A stretch of 32,677 nucleotides of DNA from an uncultured Acinetobacter sp. (GCF_943914805.1 NZ_CALUDM010000023.1:1-32677), one strand, 5' to 3'. Shown: positions 8,714-17,268, counted from the stretch's first letter. Numbers and translations are program-made. Notes: a model not told the origin generated them from the sequence alone.

Positions 8714-9331
8714 TTAAGCAGGAATATCACGTACAGAAGCATTACGAATCGCTTCTTTCAAAGCTTCATAACCATGAATTGGTGGGAATTGCGGAAACTC
8801 ACGAATTACATTTTCAGGTGCATCGAATAAGAAACCTTGATCTGCTTCACCCAACATCGTGGTGTCATTATAAGAATCACCTGCTGCGATGACACGGAAA
8901 TTTAAACCATGTAATGCTTTTACAGCTTCACGCTTTTGATCAGGTTGGCGTAACTTATACGCTGTGATCATACCATTTTCATCTGTTTCCAACTTGTGAC
9001 AGAAAATCGTTGGCCATCCCAATTGCTTCATCAACGGATGAGCAAACTCATAGAATGTGTCAGAAAGAATGATCAATTGAAAATGTGTGCGAATCCATTC
9101 AACAAACTCTTTAGCACCCGGAAATGGCCCCATATCTGCAATCACAGCTTGAATATCATTTAGACCTAAACCATGTTGTTTAAGAATATTCAAACGTTGA
9201 GTCATCAACACATCGTAGTCTGGAATATCACGTGTTGTTGCTTCTAATTCTTTGATTCCTGTTTTTTTAGCAAAATTGATCCAGATTTCTGGTACCAATA
9301 CACCCTCAAGATCAAGACATACGATTTCCAT
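8714..9331 (-). CDS. thrH: ThrH-like phosphoserine phosphatase / phosphoserine:homoserine phosphotransferase
   Basis: A HAD-superfamily enzyme of the ThrH type, known in Pseudomonas to dephosphorylate phosphoserine and pass its phosphate to homoserine, linking serine and threonine synthesis. HAD motif I is CLDLEGVLVPE with nucleophile Asp7; ThrH has DLEG in place of the common DxDxT. Motif II is IILSDTFYEF and motif IV is IAAGDSYNDTTML. TTRDIPDYDVLM and ENVIREFPQFPPIHGYE are strongly ThrH-like. I chose the ATG at 9331 because GGGAG lies 5 nt upstream and the family begins MEI; this gives 205 aa. The frame opens from a TTG at 9343. It is a monocistronic unit convergent with tesA. Confidence 0.93.
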   Translation of the reverse strand: MEIVCLDLEGVLVPEIWINFAKKTGIKELEATTRDIPDYDVLMTQRLNILKQHGLGLNDIQAVIADMGPFPGAKEFVEWIRTHFQLIILSDTFYEFAHPLMKQLGWPTIFCHKLETDENGMITAYKLRQPDQKREAVKALHGLNFRVIAAGDSYNDTTMLGEADQGFLFDAPENVIREFPQFPPIHGYEALKEAIRNASVRDIPA

Positions 9332-9735
9332 GGGTTCTCCCAAATGTCAGTTTAAAATTTTGGCGCTATCATAGCATTAAAGTTTTAAAGATGACGGAAA
9401 GTTTCTGTACCAATTCACTTTTCATTACTGATTTACTTAGAGAATGCCTATTTAGAATAAATTTTAATGCAATCTACTGAATAGGCAGAATATATACCAA
9501 GGTGCTTTTGGTTTAAGATCAAAAAGTTTTTAGCCACATAAATCTATTTTATTCATAAGCATTCTAAATAATCTGCTAAGCAGTTTATTTCATTTACTTT
9601 AAAATAAAATGAATTTCAAAAGATTGTTTTCTGAGACTAAGTCATTTTTTAATTTTATCTGCACAGGATAATGTTAAATTTACTCGGATAAAGTCTACAT
9701 AGAACATAGCTTCAAGCTAACTGCCAGGAGCAGAC
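9332..9735. other. Intergenic region between divergent thrH and cysH
   Basis: A 404-bp AT-rich region with no supported gene. It must carry the promoters of thrH (left) and cysH (right). It contains an inverted repeat (9445-9487), and a second stretch near 9551-9575 (AAGCATTCTAAAT) partly repeats the first arm in inverted orientation. The 70 bp before cysH could bind a CysB-type regulator, but no site can be assigned by eye. Confidence 0.6.
9445..9487. repeat. Inverted repeat upstream of cysH
   Basis: Perfect 8-bp arms TGCCTATT (9445-9452) and AATAGGCA (9480-9487). They extend inward to 11 bp with one G-U-type mismatch (TAG/CTG), around a 21-nt loop. It lies about 250 bp before cysH and about 115 bp before thrH, so it may be an operator or a relic. 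Confidence 0.5.
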
Positions 9736-10467
9736 ATGACCACCATTCCAACGATCGATCTTGTTGATGCACTTGCTGCTGAATACGCCGAAAAATCCCC
9801 ATCTGAAATATTAGAACTTGCACTCTCTCAACAAGGTGAAATTGCTATTTCATTTTCAGGTGCTGAAGATGTTGTTTTGATTGATATGGCACATAATCTA
9901 GGTAAGCCATTCCGTGTATTTAGCTTAGATACTGGACGTTTGCACCCTGAAACATATCAATTTCTTGAAACAGTGCGTAAACATTACGGCATACAAATTG
10001 AAATCTGTTTCCCTGAAGCAGCTGCCGTACAGCAACTGGTCAATGAAAAAGGCTTGTTTAGTTTTTATCAAGATGATCACAAAGAATGCTGTGGAATCCG
10101 TAAAGTACAGCCTTTACGCAAAAAACTTGCGACTTTAGATGGTTGGATTACAGGACAACGTAAAGATCAGAGTCCAGGTACACGTACCGAAATTCCAGTT
10201 ATTCAGGCTGATCCTGGGTTTTCAGGAGAAGGCAAACAACTCATCAAATATAACCCACTGGCAAATTGGTCAAGTGCAGATGTTTGGAACTACATCCGCA
10301 TGATGGAAATTCCTTACAATCCTTTACATGAAAAAGGCTTTATTTCAATCGGATGTGAACCTTGTACCCGCGCTGTATTACCTAATCAGCATGAACGTGA
10401 AGGTCGCTGGTGGTGGGAAGAAGCAACACACAAAGAATGCGGTTTGCACGCTGGCAATTTAAAATAA
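9736..10467 (+). CDS. cysH: Phosphoadenylyl/adenylyl-sulfate reductase CysH (Fe-S type)
   Basis: Reduces activated sulfate to sulfite in assimilatory sulfate reduction, using thioredoxin or glutaredoxin. It has the PP-loop-like motif SFSGAEDV (39-46) and the C-terminal redox motif ECGLH with Cys235. Cys118-Cys119 and Cys207-x-x-Cys210 are the four ligands of a [4Fe-4S] cluster. These cysteines mark the APS-reductase class found in pseudomonads and plants, not the cluster-free E. coli PAPS reductase, so adenosine 5'-phosphosulfate is the likely substrate. The length of 243 aa is typical. A good ribosome binding site (CAGGAG) precedes the ATG. It is a single gene ended by the strong palindromic terminator at 10483-10522. 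Its product, sulfite, needs the siroheme made by CysG. Confidence 0.93.
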   Translation: MTTIPTIDLVDALAAEYAEKSPSEILELALSQQGEIAISFSGAEDVVLIDMAHNLGKPFRVFSLDTGRLHPETYQFLETVRKHYGIQIEICFPEAAAVQQLVNEKGLFSFYQDDHKECCGIRKVQPLRKKLATLDGWITGQRKDQSPGTRTEIPVIQADPGFSGEGKQLIKYNPLANWSSADVWNYIRMMEIPYNPLHEKGFISIGCEPCTRAVLPNQHEREGRWWWEEATHKECGLHAGNLK

Positions 10468-10482
10468 AGTTAACAGTCTATT

Positions 10483-10522
10483 TCTAGAAAAAAGTCACTA
10501 CATTTAGTGACTTTTTTCTAGA
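10483..10522. terminator. Strong palindromic terminator after cysH
   Basis: Perfect 18-bp arms TCTAGAAAAAAGTCACTA (10483-10500) and TAGTGACTTTTTTCTAGA (10505-10522) with the tetraloop CATT. The T6 run on the 3' arm suits cysH termination. The structure is symmetric, so it would also stop transcription from the right. Confidence 0.88.
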
Positions 10523-10654
10523 CCTATCATTCATCGAAATGCTTGGATTTTAGCAACGAAATCGTTTTATACTTCAAGTTAAGTTTTATAATTCTAACAA
10601 CACAACGCTCAGACACGAGCTGTTGTATAAATTGCAGTGAGGCAATCTAAAATT

Positions 10655-12121
10655 ATGCGCCCATTACACCCAATCGATTTTATTTTTCTTAATTTAGAGA
10701 AACGGCAACAACCGATGCATGTTGGTGGATTATTCTTATTTGAGATTCCAGAACACGCTCCTTCTACTTTTATTCAAGATTTAGTTTCAGATATCCGTAA
10801 TTCAAAATCAATTCCTGTCCCACCTTTTAATAATCTTTTAAATGGCTTTTTTTGGGATGAAGATGAAGACTTTGATATAGACCATCATTTCCGTCATATT
10901 GCACTTCCTCACCCGGGTCGAATCCGTGAATTATTGGTTTATATTTCACAAGAACATAGTGCCTTGATTGACCGTGCAAAACCACTTTGGACCTGTCATA
11001 TCATTGAAGGTATTGAAGGCAATCGTTTTGCCATGTACTTCAAAATCCACCATGCCATGATTGATGGTGTGGCAGGTATGCGTTTAGTTGAAAAATCATT
11101 TTCAAAAGATCCAAATGCCAAAACCATTATTCCACCGTGGTGTGTAGAAGGTAAACGAGCTCAACGTTTCAAAGAAACGAAGCTCGGCAAAGTGAAAAAA
11201 ATACTCAATACATTAAAAGGTCAAGTTGAAGCAGCGCCTAAAGTAACTCAAGAGCTTTTCCAAACCGTTTTTAAAGAAATGGGGAAAAATCCTGATTATG
11301 TATCGAGTTTCCAAGCACCAAGTAGCTTATTTAACCAACGTGTAAGTTCTTCACGTCGTTTTGCTGCACAATCTTTCGAGCTTGATCGTTTTAGAAATAT
11401 TTCCAAAGCTCTAGGTGTCACGATTAATGATGTCGTCTTAGCTGTCTGCTCAGGCGCATTACGTGATTACTTAATTACACAAGATGCTTTACCGAAAAAA
11501 CCATTGATTGCAATGGTTCCTGCGTCCTTACGTGATGACGACTCAGATATGAGTAACCGTATCACTATGATTCTCGCGAATCTAGGAACAAATAAAGAAT
11601 TGCCTGAAGAACGTTTAGAAATCATTCGCCGCAGTGTGCAAAATTCCAAAACTCGTTTTAAACGCATGAATTCAGATCAAATTTTGAATTACAGTGCTTT
11701 TGTTTATGGTTTGGCTGGTTTAAATATTGCGTCTGGAATGATGCCAAAACGCCAAGCTTTCAATGTGATCATTTCCAATGTACCGGGACCTCGTGAGCCG
11801 CTGTATTGGAATGGTGCAAAGTTAGATGCACTCTACCCTGCATCTATCGTGCTTGATGGACAAGCACTGAATATCACCATGACCAGTTATTTGGATAAAT
11901 TGGAAGTAGGCTTAACAGGTTGCCGTAAATCATTGCCAAAATTGCAAAACTTACTGACGCATTTGGAAAATGAAATCCAGAAATTTGAACAATTGATTGC
12001 TGAAAAAAATCCTGAATCTAGTGATGTAGAAGAGAAAGCAACCAACACCCAAGCTCCAAAAGCAACAACACACTCAAAACCTGTGATTGTAGACTCAACT
12101 GACATACAAAAACCCGCTTAA
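10655..12121 (+). CDS. atfA: Wax ester synthase / diacylglycerol acyltransferase (WS/DGAT)
   Basis: Bifunctional acyltransferase that joins acyl-CoA to long-chain alcohols (wax esters) or diacylglycerol (triacylglycerol) for storage lipid, at the inner membrane. The catalytic motif HHAMIDG lies at residues 132-138; PLW (110-112) and NVPGPREPLYWNGAKL are further WS/DGAT blocks. The sequence closely resembles the well-studied Acinetobacter AtfA (458 aa) over its full length. I chose the ATG at 10655 (MRPLHPIDFIF, the family start); the frame opens from a GTG at 10637. This gives 488 aa, about 30 longer than the classic enzyme, the excess being a hydrophilic Thr/Ala/Lys-rich tail after about residue 455. 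It is monocistronic, with a hairpin at 12146-12178. Confidence 0.93.
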   Translation: MRPLHPIDFIFLNLEKRQQPMHVGGLFLFEIPEHAPSTFIQDLVSDIRNSKSIPVPPFNNLLNGFFWDEDEDFDIDHHFRHIALPHPGRIRELLVYISQEHSALIDRAKPLWTCHIIEGIEGNRFAMYFKIHHAMIDGVAGMRLVEKSFSKDPNAKTIIPPWCVEGKRAQRFKETKLGKVKKILNTLKGQVEAAPKVTQELFQTVFKEMGKNPDYVSSFQAPSSLFNQRVSSSRRFAAQSFELDRFRNISKALGVTINDVVLAVCSGALRDYLITQDALPKKPLIAMVPASLRDDDSDMSNRITMILANLGTNKELPEERLEIIRRSVQNSKTRFKRMNSDQILNYSAFVYGLAGLNIASGMMPKRQAFNVIISNVPGPREPLYWNGAKLDALYPASIVLDGQALNITMTSYLDKLEVGLTGCRKSLPKLQNLLTHLENEIQKFEQLIAEKNPESSDVEEKATNTQAPKATTHSKPVIVDSTDIQKPA

Positions 12122-12145
12122 AGGCTTAATATCTTTATTTAAGCA

Positions 12146-12178
12146 TGCCTAATCTTCCTTTCAAAGGATGATTAGGCA
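12146..12178. terminator. Hairpin after atfA
   Basis: TGCCTAATC (12146-12154) pairs with GATTAGGCA (12170-12178), and an inner TCCTT/AAGGA stem closes a short loop after one T-T mismatch. There is no clean U-tract, so termination by this hairpin alone is uncertain. Confidence 0.45.
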
Positions 12179-12373
12179 AAATCCTAAACTTTTTCACTCG
12201 TCTTTTTTCAGCTCTCTTTTGTTTTTACTCTCTGCTTTTTCTTTTCTCATTCAAAAATAAGAAGATTACTTGATATTTGTAAGAACCGAATGATTAGAGA
12301 AGCCGTTTGAAACATGTCATTATTTAAATCAATTCAAAATAAAAACGCGTCCTCAAAAGAATACGTTTTAGAA

Positions 12374-12408
12374 AAAATTAAGGGGCTTCAATCGGCCCCT
12401 TAATTTTT
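12374..12408 (-). terminator. Terminator overlapping the end of the 57-aa gene
   Basis: 13-bp arms AAAATTAAGGGGC (12374-12386) and GCCCCTTAATTTT (12395-12407) with an 8-nt loop. On the minus strand the stem is followed by a T-run, suiting the small gene whose TAA stop lies inside the stem. T5 on the plus strand makes it potentially bidirectional. Confidence 0.82.
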
Positions 12409-12573
12409 AACATTACGGCATTGTCTCAGAAGCTGATGACAAACATTCACCACCATATCTTTGGTAATGTTTACTTCTTTACCATTATCATCCAACATCA
12501 CACATGTATTTTTAGGCTGTGACTCTAATACATGCTTGATACCGCTTTTTATTATTTGTTCACTTACGCTCAT
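12400..12573 (-). CDS. Small conserved-looking protein of unknown function (57 aa)
   Basis: I read a 57-aa frame beginning MSVSEQIIKSGIKHVLES and ending LLRQCRNVKN. It is supported by a good ribosome binding site (TGAGG, 5 nt before the ATG at 12573-12571) and by a terminator whose stem contains the stop codon. The protein is small and hydrophilic, with no signal peptide or membrane segment. It has two cysteines in the last third (NVCHQ, RQCRN) and one earlier (TCVML). I do not recognise the family. It lies between atfA and rng, on the same strand as rng but 130 bp downstream of its stop, so it may have its own promoter. Confidence 0.65.
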   Translation of the reverse strand: MSVSEQIIKSGIKHVLESQPKNTCVMLDDNGKEVNITKDMVVNVCHQLLRQCRNVKN

Positions 12574-12704
12574 TTTAACCTCACTTGCTAAGACGATTTA
12601 AAGGGAGAAATGTCTTTGGCTACCTTTATGTCTAGTATTGTGAAATCAAAGCACAAAGTAAAATTTCAGATGTAACAACTGTTTAACGATATTCTGTTAC
12701 AATT

Positions 12705-14159
12705 TCAACTTAAAATGATATCGTATTGCTCTTGTGTATATAAATTTTCAACTTGGAATTTAATCACGCGATGCACGAAATGCTCTAAATCTGCGACTGC
12801 TGGCGCTTCTGCGGTTAAAAGACGATCAATCACCGATGGATGCGCAACGACAGTAAAGCCACTCTGAGATTCATAAGCTCGAGCATATCTGAGGATTTCT
12901 CGAAAAATTTCGTAACACACTGTCTCTGCGGTTTTAATATAACCACGTCCTTGACAAGCAGGACATGACTCACAAAGCAGATGTTCAAGTGACTCACGTG
13001 TACGTTTACGTGTCATTTCAACTAAGCCAAGCTCTGAAACTTGCGTAATTTTCGTTTTCGCATGATCACGTTCAAGCATTTTATCAAACTGATTCATTAC
13101 TTCTTCACGATGCTGCGCTTCTTGCATATCAATGAAGTCGATAATGATAATACCGCCTAAGTTTCTCAACCTAAGTTGGCGGGCAATGACTTGTGTTGCT
13201 TCCATATTGGTTTTAAAGACTGTGTCTTCAAGCGTACGCCCACCAACATAGGAACCCGTATTGACATCAATGGTCGTCATGGCTTCAGTCTGATCAATCA
13301 TCAGATACCCACCAGACTTCAAAGCAACACGGGTTTGCAATGCACGTTGAATATCTTCTTCAACATTATACAAATCAAAAATTGGGCGCTCACCCGGATA
13401 ATGAAACAGACGATTGGTCATGCTTGGTACAAATTCGCAGACAAATTCTGCTAGCTTGGCATGAATTTCACGTGAATCGACTGAAATTTTAGCGGTATCT
13501 TCATTTGCCAAATCACGAATCACACGTTGTGGCAAAGGCAATTCTTCAAATATTAAAGAAGGAACAATCACACTTTTTTGTTTATCTTGAATGTATTGCC
13601 ACAGCTTTGCTAGATAAGCCATGTCTTGTGCAATTGCTGCTTCTTCAATTCCTTCAGCAGCAGTACGTACAATCACTGAACCTGGTAGCTTATGCTCTGC
13701 TTGAATACGCTCAATCATCGAACGTAAACGGTCACGTTCTTCTTCTGATTCAATACGTTGTGAAACGCCAATATGATGACCATAAGGCATCAATACCAGA
13801 TAACGAGAAGGAATAGAAAGATCAGTGCTTAAACGTGCACCCTTTGTTCCAAGCATGTCTTTCATGACTTGAACAGTGAGAATTTGCCCTGGTTGTAATA
13901 ATTCAAAAACATTCGGCGTTGGTTGGTTACGTGTCCAAACCATATCATTGATATGTAAAAAAGCAGTACGAGATAATCCGATATCTACAAAAGCAGCTTG
14001 CATACCCGGAAGTACACGTACAACTTTCCCTTTGTAAATATTACCTACCAACCCACGCTTAACAGTACGTTCAACAAATAGCTCATTGACCGTACCATTT
14101 TGAATTAAGGCCACGCGACATTCCATAGGCGTGACGTTAATCAATAACTCGTCAGACAT
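12705..14159 (-). CDS. rng: Ribonuclease G
   Basis: Endoribonuclease of the RNase E/G family that matures the 16S rRNA 5' end and takes part in mRNA decay. An S1-like RNA-binding domain occupies roughly residues 35-125 (VGNIYKGKVVRVLPGMQAAFVDIG). The catalytic DNase I-like domain shows the metal-binding aspartates Asp298 (TTIDVNTG) and Asp341 (IIIIDFIDM). The zinc-link region CESCPACQGRG has Cys395, Cys398 and Cys401. The 484-aa length is typical of RNase G; the long C-terminal scaffold of RNase E is absent. I chose the ATG at 14159 (MSDELLINVTP), preceded by TGAG; the frame opens from a TTG at 14171. It is the last gene of the mre-maf-rng cluster, 51 bp after maf. Confidence 0.95.
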   Translation of the reverse strand: MSDELLINVTPMECRVALIQNGTVNELFVERTVKRGLVGNIYKGKVVRVLPGMQAAFVDIGLSRTAFLHINDMVWTRNQPTPNVFELLQPGQILTVQVMKDMLGTKGARLSTDLSIPSRYLVLMPYGHHIGVSQRIESEEERDRLRSMIERIQAEHKLPGSVIVRTAAEGIEEAAIAQDMAYLAKLWQYIQDKQKSVIVPSLIFEELPLPQRVIRDLANEDTAKISVDSREIHAKLAEFVCEFVPSMTNRLFHYPGERPIFDLYNVEEDIQRALQTRVALKSGGYLMIDQTEAMTTIDVNTGSYVGGRTLEDTVFKTNMEATQVIARQLRLRNLGGIIIIDFIDMQEAQHREEVMNQFDKMLERDHAKTKITQVSELGLVEMTRKRTRESLEHLLCESCPACQGRGYIKTAETVCYEIFREILRYARAYESQSGFTVVAHPSVIDRLLTAEAPAVADLEHFVHRVIKFQVENLYTQEQYDIILS

Positions 14160-14210
14160 AACAAAACTCAAAACATTATAAAAATTCTTTTTCGCAGTTA
14201 ATTTAGTGCT

Positions 14211-14777
14211 TCAACTGCCCTGCTGTATTTGATCGAGTAACTGTATTGTTTCATGCAATGGTAGTCCTACAACATTACTATAGCTACCATTGATATGTTT
14301 AACGTACTTTGCAGCAAAGCCTTGAATCGCATATCCACCGGCTTTACCTATAGGTTCCCCTGTCGCCCAATATTCTTCCATATCCTTAGAGCTTAAAAAT
14401 TGGAACTCAACCTCAGTACGAACCACAACACTCAATAATTGTTTGGCATTTGCAACGCAAACACCTGTCAGCACTTCATGCTTTTGACCTGACAATAATG
14501 TCCAAATATCAAATGCATGTTGCTTAGATTCTGGCTTACCGATAATTTGATCTGCAAAAACTAAACTTGTATCTGCAGCAATCACTATACTTTCAGGATG
14601 CAAACCCAAAACAGCTTGAGCTTTTTGTGCCGCTAATCGTTCTACATAATGACCAATCTGCTCATTTTCTAAGACAGATTCATCAATATCAGGACTACAG
14701 ATTTCAAAATTTAATCCGACCTGTGACAACAATTCTTTTCGTCGAGGTGAACTCGAAGCTAAAATTAAATGCGCCAT
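14211..14777 (-). CDS. maf: Maf-family nucleotide pyrophosphatase (dTTP/UTP type)
   Basis: Maf proteins hydrolyse non-canonical and some canonical nucleoside triphosphates to monophosphates. The N-terminal motif LILASSSPRRKELL and the internal blocks PDIDES, IAADTSLVF, GKP and GKAGGYAIQG are diagnostic and resemble the YhdE subgroup (dTTP/UTP), though by-eye subgroup assignment is tentative. I chose the ATG at 14777 (MAHLILASSS), preceded by GAGAAG, giving 188 aa; the frame stays open to 14810. The start overlaps the end of mreD by 13 bp, indicating translational coupling within mreB-mreC-mreD-maf-rng, an order also seen in E. coli. Confidence 0.93.
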   Translation of the reverse strand: MAHLILASSSPRRKELLSQVGLNFEICSPDIDESVLENEQIGHYVERLAAQKAQAVLGLHPESIVIAADTSLVFADQIIGKPESKQHAFDIWTLLSGQKHEVLTGVCVANAKQLLSVVVRTEVEFQFLSSKDMEEYWATGEPIGKAGGYAIQGFAAKYVKHINGSYSNVVGLPLHETIQLLDQIQQGS

Positions 14778-15262
14778 CTTCTCAATGAATAATAGAAAAT
14801 AGGCCAGCATAAAATACTAGACACTAAAGGTTGCCAATGCCGTGCAAACGAAAAATGCACACCTGCCATGATCTGTCCCATAAAAGTAAAAACCAAATGA
14901 GCTAATATGGCAAACATGCTGATAATCCAAAGATTACTAAACGTCAGCACACGTCTTTCACGAATAAAATAACGGGTTAAAAAAGCAATCAGAACATAAC
15001 TTAACGCATTCATGCCCAAAGGCGCATCTAGTAACAGGTCTGTAAATAACCCCATGGTAAATGCAAACCAAACACCACACCATGTTGGCTGACAAAGCAC
15101 CCAAAATAGCATGATCATAAACATGTACACTGGTCGCCAACCCGCAAACACATAAGACATTGGGTAAACGACTAGAATCGAACAAATAATAATTGAAACG
15201 ACAATAATGAATAATGGGTCTTTACGTTGTTTTTCTGAGCGTAATTTTTTAGCGATCAACAT
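14765..15262 (-). CDS. mreD: Rod shape-determining protein MreD
   Basis: Small polytopic inner-membrane protein of the elongasome, linking MreB filaments and MreC to peptidoglycan synthesis. At 165 aa it shows about five hydrophobic segments. The stretch GVWFAFTMGLFTDLLLDAPLGMNALSY carries the typical MreD pattern of G(L)xxDLLxxxPLGxxAL. It overlaps mreC by 14 bp and maf by 13 bp, in a compact operon. Confidence 0.93.
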   Translation of the reverse strand: MLIAKKLRSEKQRKDPLFIIVVSIIICSILVVYPMSYVFAGWRPVYMFMIMLFWVLCQPTWCGVWFAFTMGLFTDLLLDAPLGMNALSYVLIAFLTRYFIRERRVLTFSNLWIISMFAILAHLVFTFMGQIMAGVHFSFARHWQPLVSSILCWPIFYYSLRRWRI

Positions 15263-16106
15263 TTGGCTGCTCCATCGCTAAGGAATCAGAAAATAATACC
15301 ACGACATGATGACCACCAGCCAACTGTGCAGCAGGTACAACATCAATTTGAGCGAACTCACCTGTATTATGGCGCATGACTTTAGAAACTGAACCCACTA
15401 GGTAACCCGCTGGAAAATGTTGTCCTAAACCAGAGCTATAGACTTTATCGCCTACTTTGATATTGGCACTAGTTGGAACGTATTCCATTTTCAAACGACC
15501 TAAATCACCTGTACCTGTCACAATTGCACGCATACCTGAACTTTCTAGACGAACAGATAAAGAATGTTCTTTATCGGAAAGTAACATGATACGGCTACTG
15601 TGTGGATAAACACTGATCACTTGCCCCATGATCCCTTTATCATCCAAAACAGTTTGACCCACTTTGATTTGATTGGCAGAACCACGGTTAATGATAATGA
15701 TGTGACGTAAAGGATCTGCATCCGTCCCAATCACTTCAGCAATTTCCATACGACCATCAATAATTAACGGTGTATCGAGTAAACCACGTAAACGTGCATT
15801 TTCAGCTGAAAGTTCAGAGAGTTTTTGCAGACGCACTTGCGCTTGAAGCAATTCCGCTTGCATCGCAGTATTTTCACGACGCAATTGTGCTTCAGATTTG
15901 GTTTGCTGATTGAGCCATTCTTTCGATAATACAGGATAACTCGCTAAGGCATAAATCGGGTTATACGCCGCATACAAGACATCTCTTGCAGGTTGGATCA
16001 CTTGAGGCATGCGCCAGTTAAAAAACAGCACTACCAAGCAAGTGATGACCGCAATGATGAACGAGCGAAAAGATGGCGGTTGTCTTGAAAAGAGATTCGG
16101 TTGCAC
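15249..16106 (-). CDS. mreC: Rod shape-determining protein MreC
   Basis: Bitopic inner-membrane protein whose periplasmic part scaffolds cell-wall elongation enzymes. It has one transmembrane helix near residues 15-30 (FIIAVITCLVVLFF), a coiled-coil (about 70-110, EAQLRRENTAMQAELLQAQ) and a C-terminal beta-domain with GTGDLGRLKMEYVP and KVGDKVYSSGLGQHFPAGY. The start codon is GTG (16106-16104), preceded by an excellent AAGGACGAGG. The 285-aa length is typical. It follows mreB by 31 bp and overlaps mreD. Confidence 0.94.
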   Translation of the reverse strand: MQPNLFSRQPPSFRSFIIAVITCLVVLFFNWRMPQVIQPARDVLYAAYNPIYALASYPVLSKEWLNQQTKSEAQLRRENTAMQAELLQAQVRLQKLSELSAENARLRGLLDTPLIIDGRMEIAEVIGTDADPLRHIIIINRGSANQIKVGQTVLDDKGIMGQVISVYPHSSRIMLLSDKEHSLSVRLESSGMRAIVTGTGDLGRLKMEYVPTSANIKVGDKVYSSGLGQHFPAGYLVGSVSKVMRHNTGEFAQIDVVPAAQLAGGHHVVVLFSDSLAMEQPNVDR

Positions 16107-16137
16107 CGCCTCGTCCTTAAACTTAATCTACGAAAGT

Positions 16138-17178
16138 TTAGCCTACAAAAAGCATATCATGGTTTGGATTGTCAAAGAATTCTAAGACTTTACCACCACC
16201 ACGAGTCACACAAGTTAAAGGATCTTCAGCAACAACAACAGGTAAACCTGTTTCTTGAGCAAGTAATTTGTCTAAATTACGCAGTAATGCACCACCACCT
16301 GTTAACACGATACCACGCTCTGCGATATCTGAAGACAATTCAGGAGGCGTCTGTTCCAATGCAGATTTTACTGCTGAAACAATACTTTGTAATGGATCAG
16401 AAATGGCTTGCGTGATTTCATCAGAAGTTACAGTAATCGCGCGAGGCACACCTTCAGCAAGGTTACGACCACGAACTTCAATTTCTAAAGTTTTACCATC
16501 AGAAATCGCCATACCCACTTCTTTCTTAATCGTTTCCGCAGTTGTTTCACCAATCACACAACCATGTGCTTTACGTACATAGTTAATGATTTGTTCATCA
16601 AATACATCACCGCCGATACGTAAAGAATCTGCGTACACACAACCTTGTAACGAAATGATGGCAATTTCAGTTGTACCACCACCAACATCTACAACCATTG
16701 AACCACAAGCTTGCTCAACTGGCATACCTGCACCAATTGCAGCAGCCATTGGTTCTTCAATCAAACGTACATCACGCGCGCCTGCATTAAATACAGCTTC
16801 ACGAATTGCACGACGTTCTACCAAAGTTGATTTACACGGTACGCAAACCACTACACGAGGTGCAGGTGGAAATAAACGTTTTTCGTTCACTTTATCTAAA
16901 AATTGGTGCAACATAGTTTCAGTGACTTCAAAATCTGCAATCACACCATCCTTCATCGGACGGATTGCAGAAATGTTTGCAGGCGTACGACCAAGCATTT
17001 GCTTAGCGTCTAAACCTACAGCTGCAACAATTTTCGCCGAACCACTATGGCGAATTGCCACAACTGTCGGTTCATTTAATATAATGCCCTTTCCTGGTGC
17101 ATAAATAAGTGTATTTGCAGTACCTAAATCAATGGCAAGATCTGGCGAAAACAAGCCAATTAGTCGTTTTAGAATCAC
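16138..17178 (-). CDS. mreB: Rod shape-determining protein MreB
   Basis: Bacterial actin homologue that forms membrane-bound filaments and guides lateral cell-wall synthesis. Actin-fold nucleotide-binding motifs are evident: phosphate 1 DLAIDLGTANTLIY (about 14-27), phosphate 2 MVVDVGGGTTEIA, and the adenosine motif GIVLTGGGALLRNLD. The length of 346 aa is normal. The start codon is GTG (17178-17176), with GAGAA upstream. It is the first gene of the mre cluster and divergent from gatC, with 134 bp between them for both promoters. Confidence 0.97.
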   Translation of the reverse strand: MILKRLIGLFSPDLAIDLGTANTLIYAPGKGIILNEPTVVAIRHSGSAKIVAAVGLDAKQMLGRTPANISAIRPMKDGVIADFEVTETMLHQFLDKVNEKRLFPPAPRVVVCVPCKSTLVERRAIREAVFNAGARDVRLIEEPMAAAIGAGMPVEQACGSMVVDVGGGTTEIAIISLQGCVYADSLRIGGDVFDEQIINYVRKAHGCVIGETTAETIKKEVGMAISDGKTLEIEVRGRNLAEGVPRAITVTSDEITQAISDPLQSIVSAVKSALEQTPPELSSDIAERGIVLTGGGALLRNLDKLLAQETGLPVVVAEDPLTCVTRGGGKVLEFFDNPNHDMLFVG

Positions 17179-17241
17179 GGGTCGTTCTCAGTTTAAACTT
17201 TATGTGGACGCAAGATGGCAACTTTAACTAAATGTGATGAT

Positions 17242-17268
17242 TTGAACAAGTCAATCGCTTATTATAAC
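17242..17268 (+). promoter_or_regulatory. Candidate sigma-70 promoter for gatC
   Basis: TTGAAC (17242-17247) and TATAAC (17263-17268) resemble -35 and -10 hexamers, with a short 15-bp spacer, 45 bp before the gatC start. Assigned by eye; the short spacer lowers confidence. Confidence 0.35.

Noticed and set aside
12671..12701. TGTAACA/TGTTACA inverted repeat after rng
   Set aside because: Only 7-bp arms with a 17-nt loop and no U-tract; could be chance in AT-rich DNA.
16268..17104. Long plus-strand frames (104 and 172 aa) opposite mreB
   Set aside because: They lie wholly antisense to mreB, have no family resemblance and are explained by codon bias on the opposite strand.
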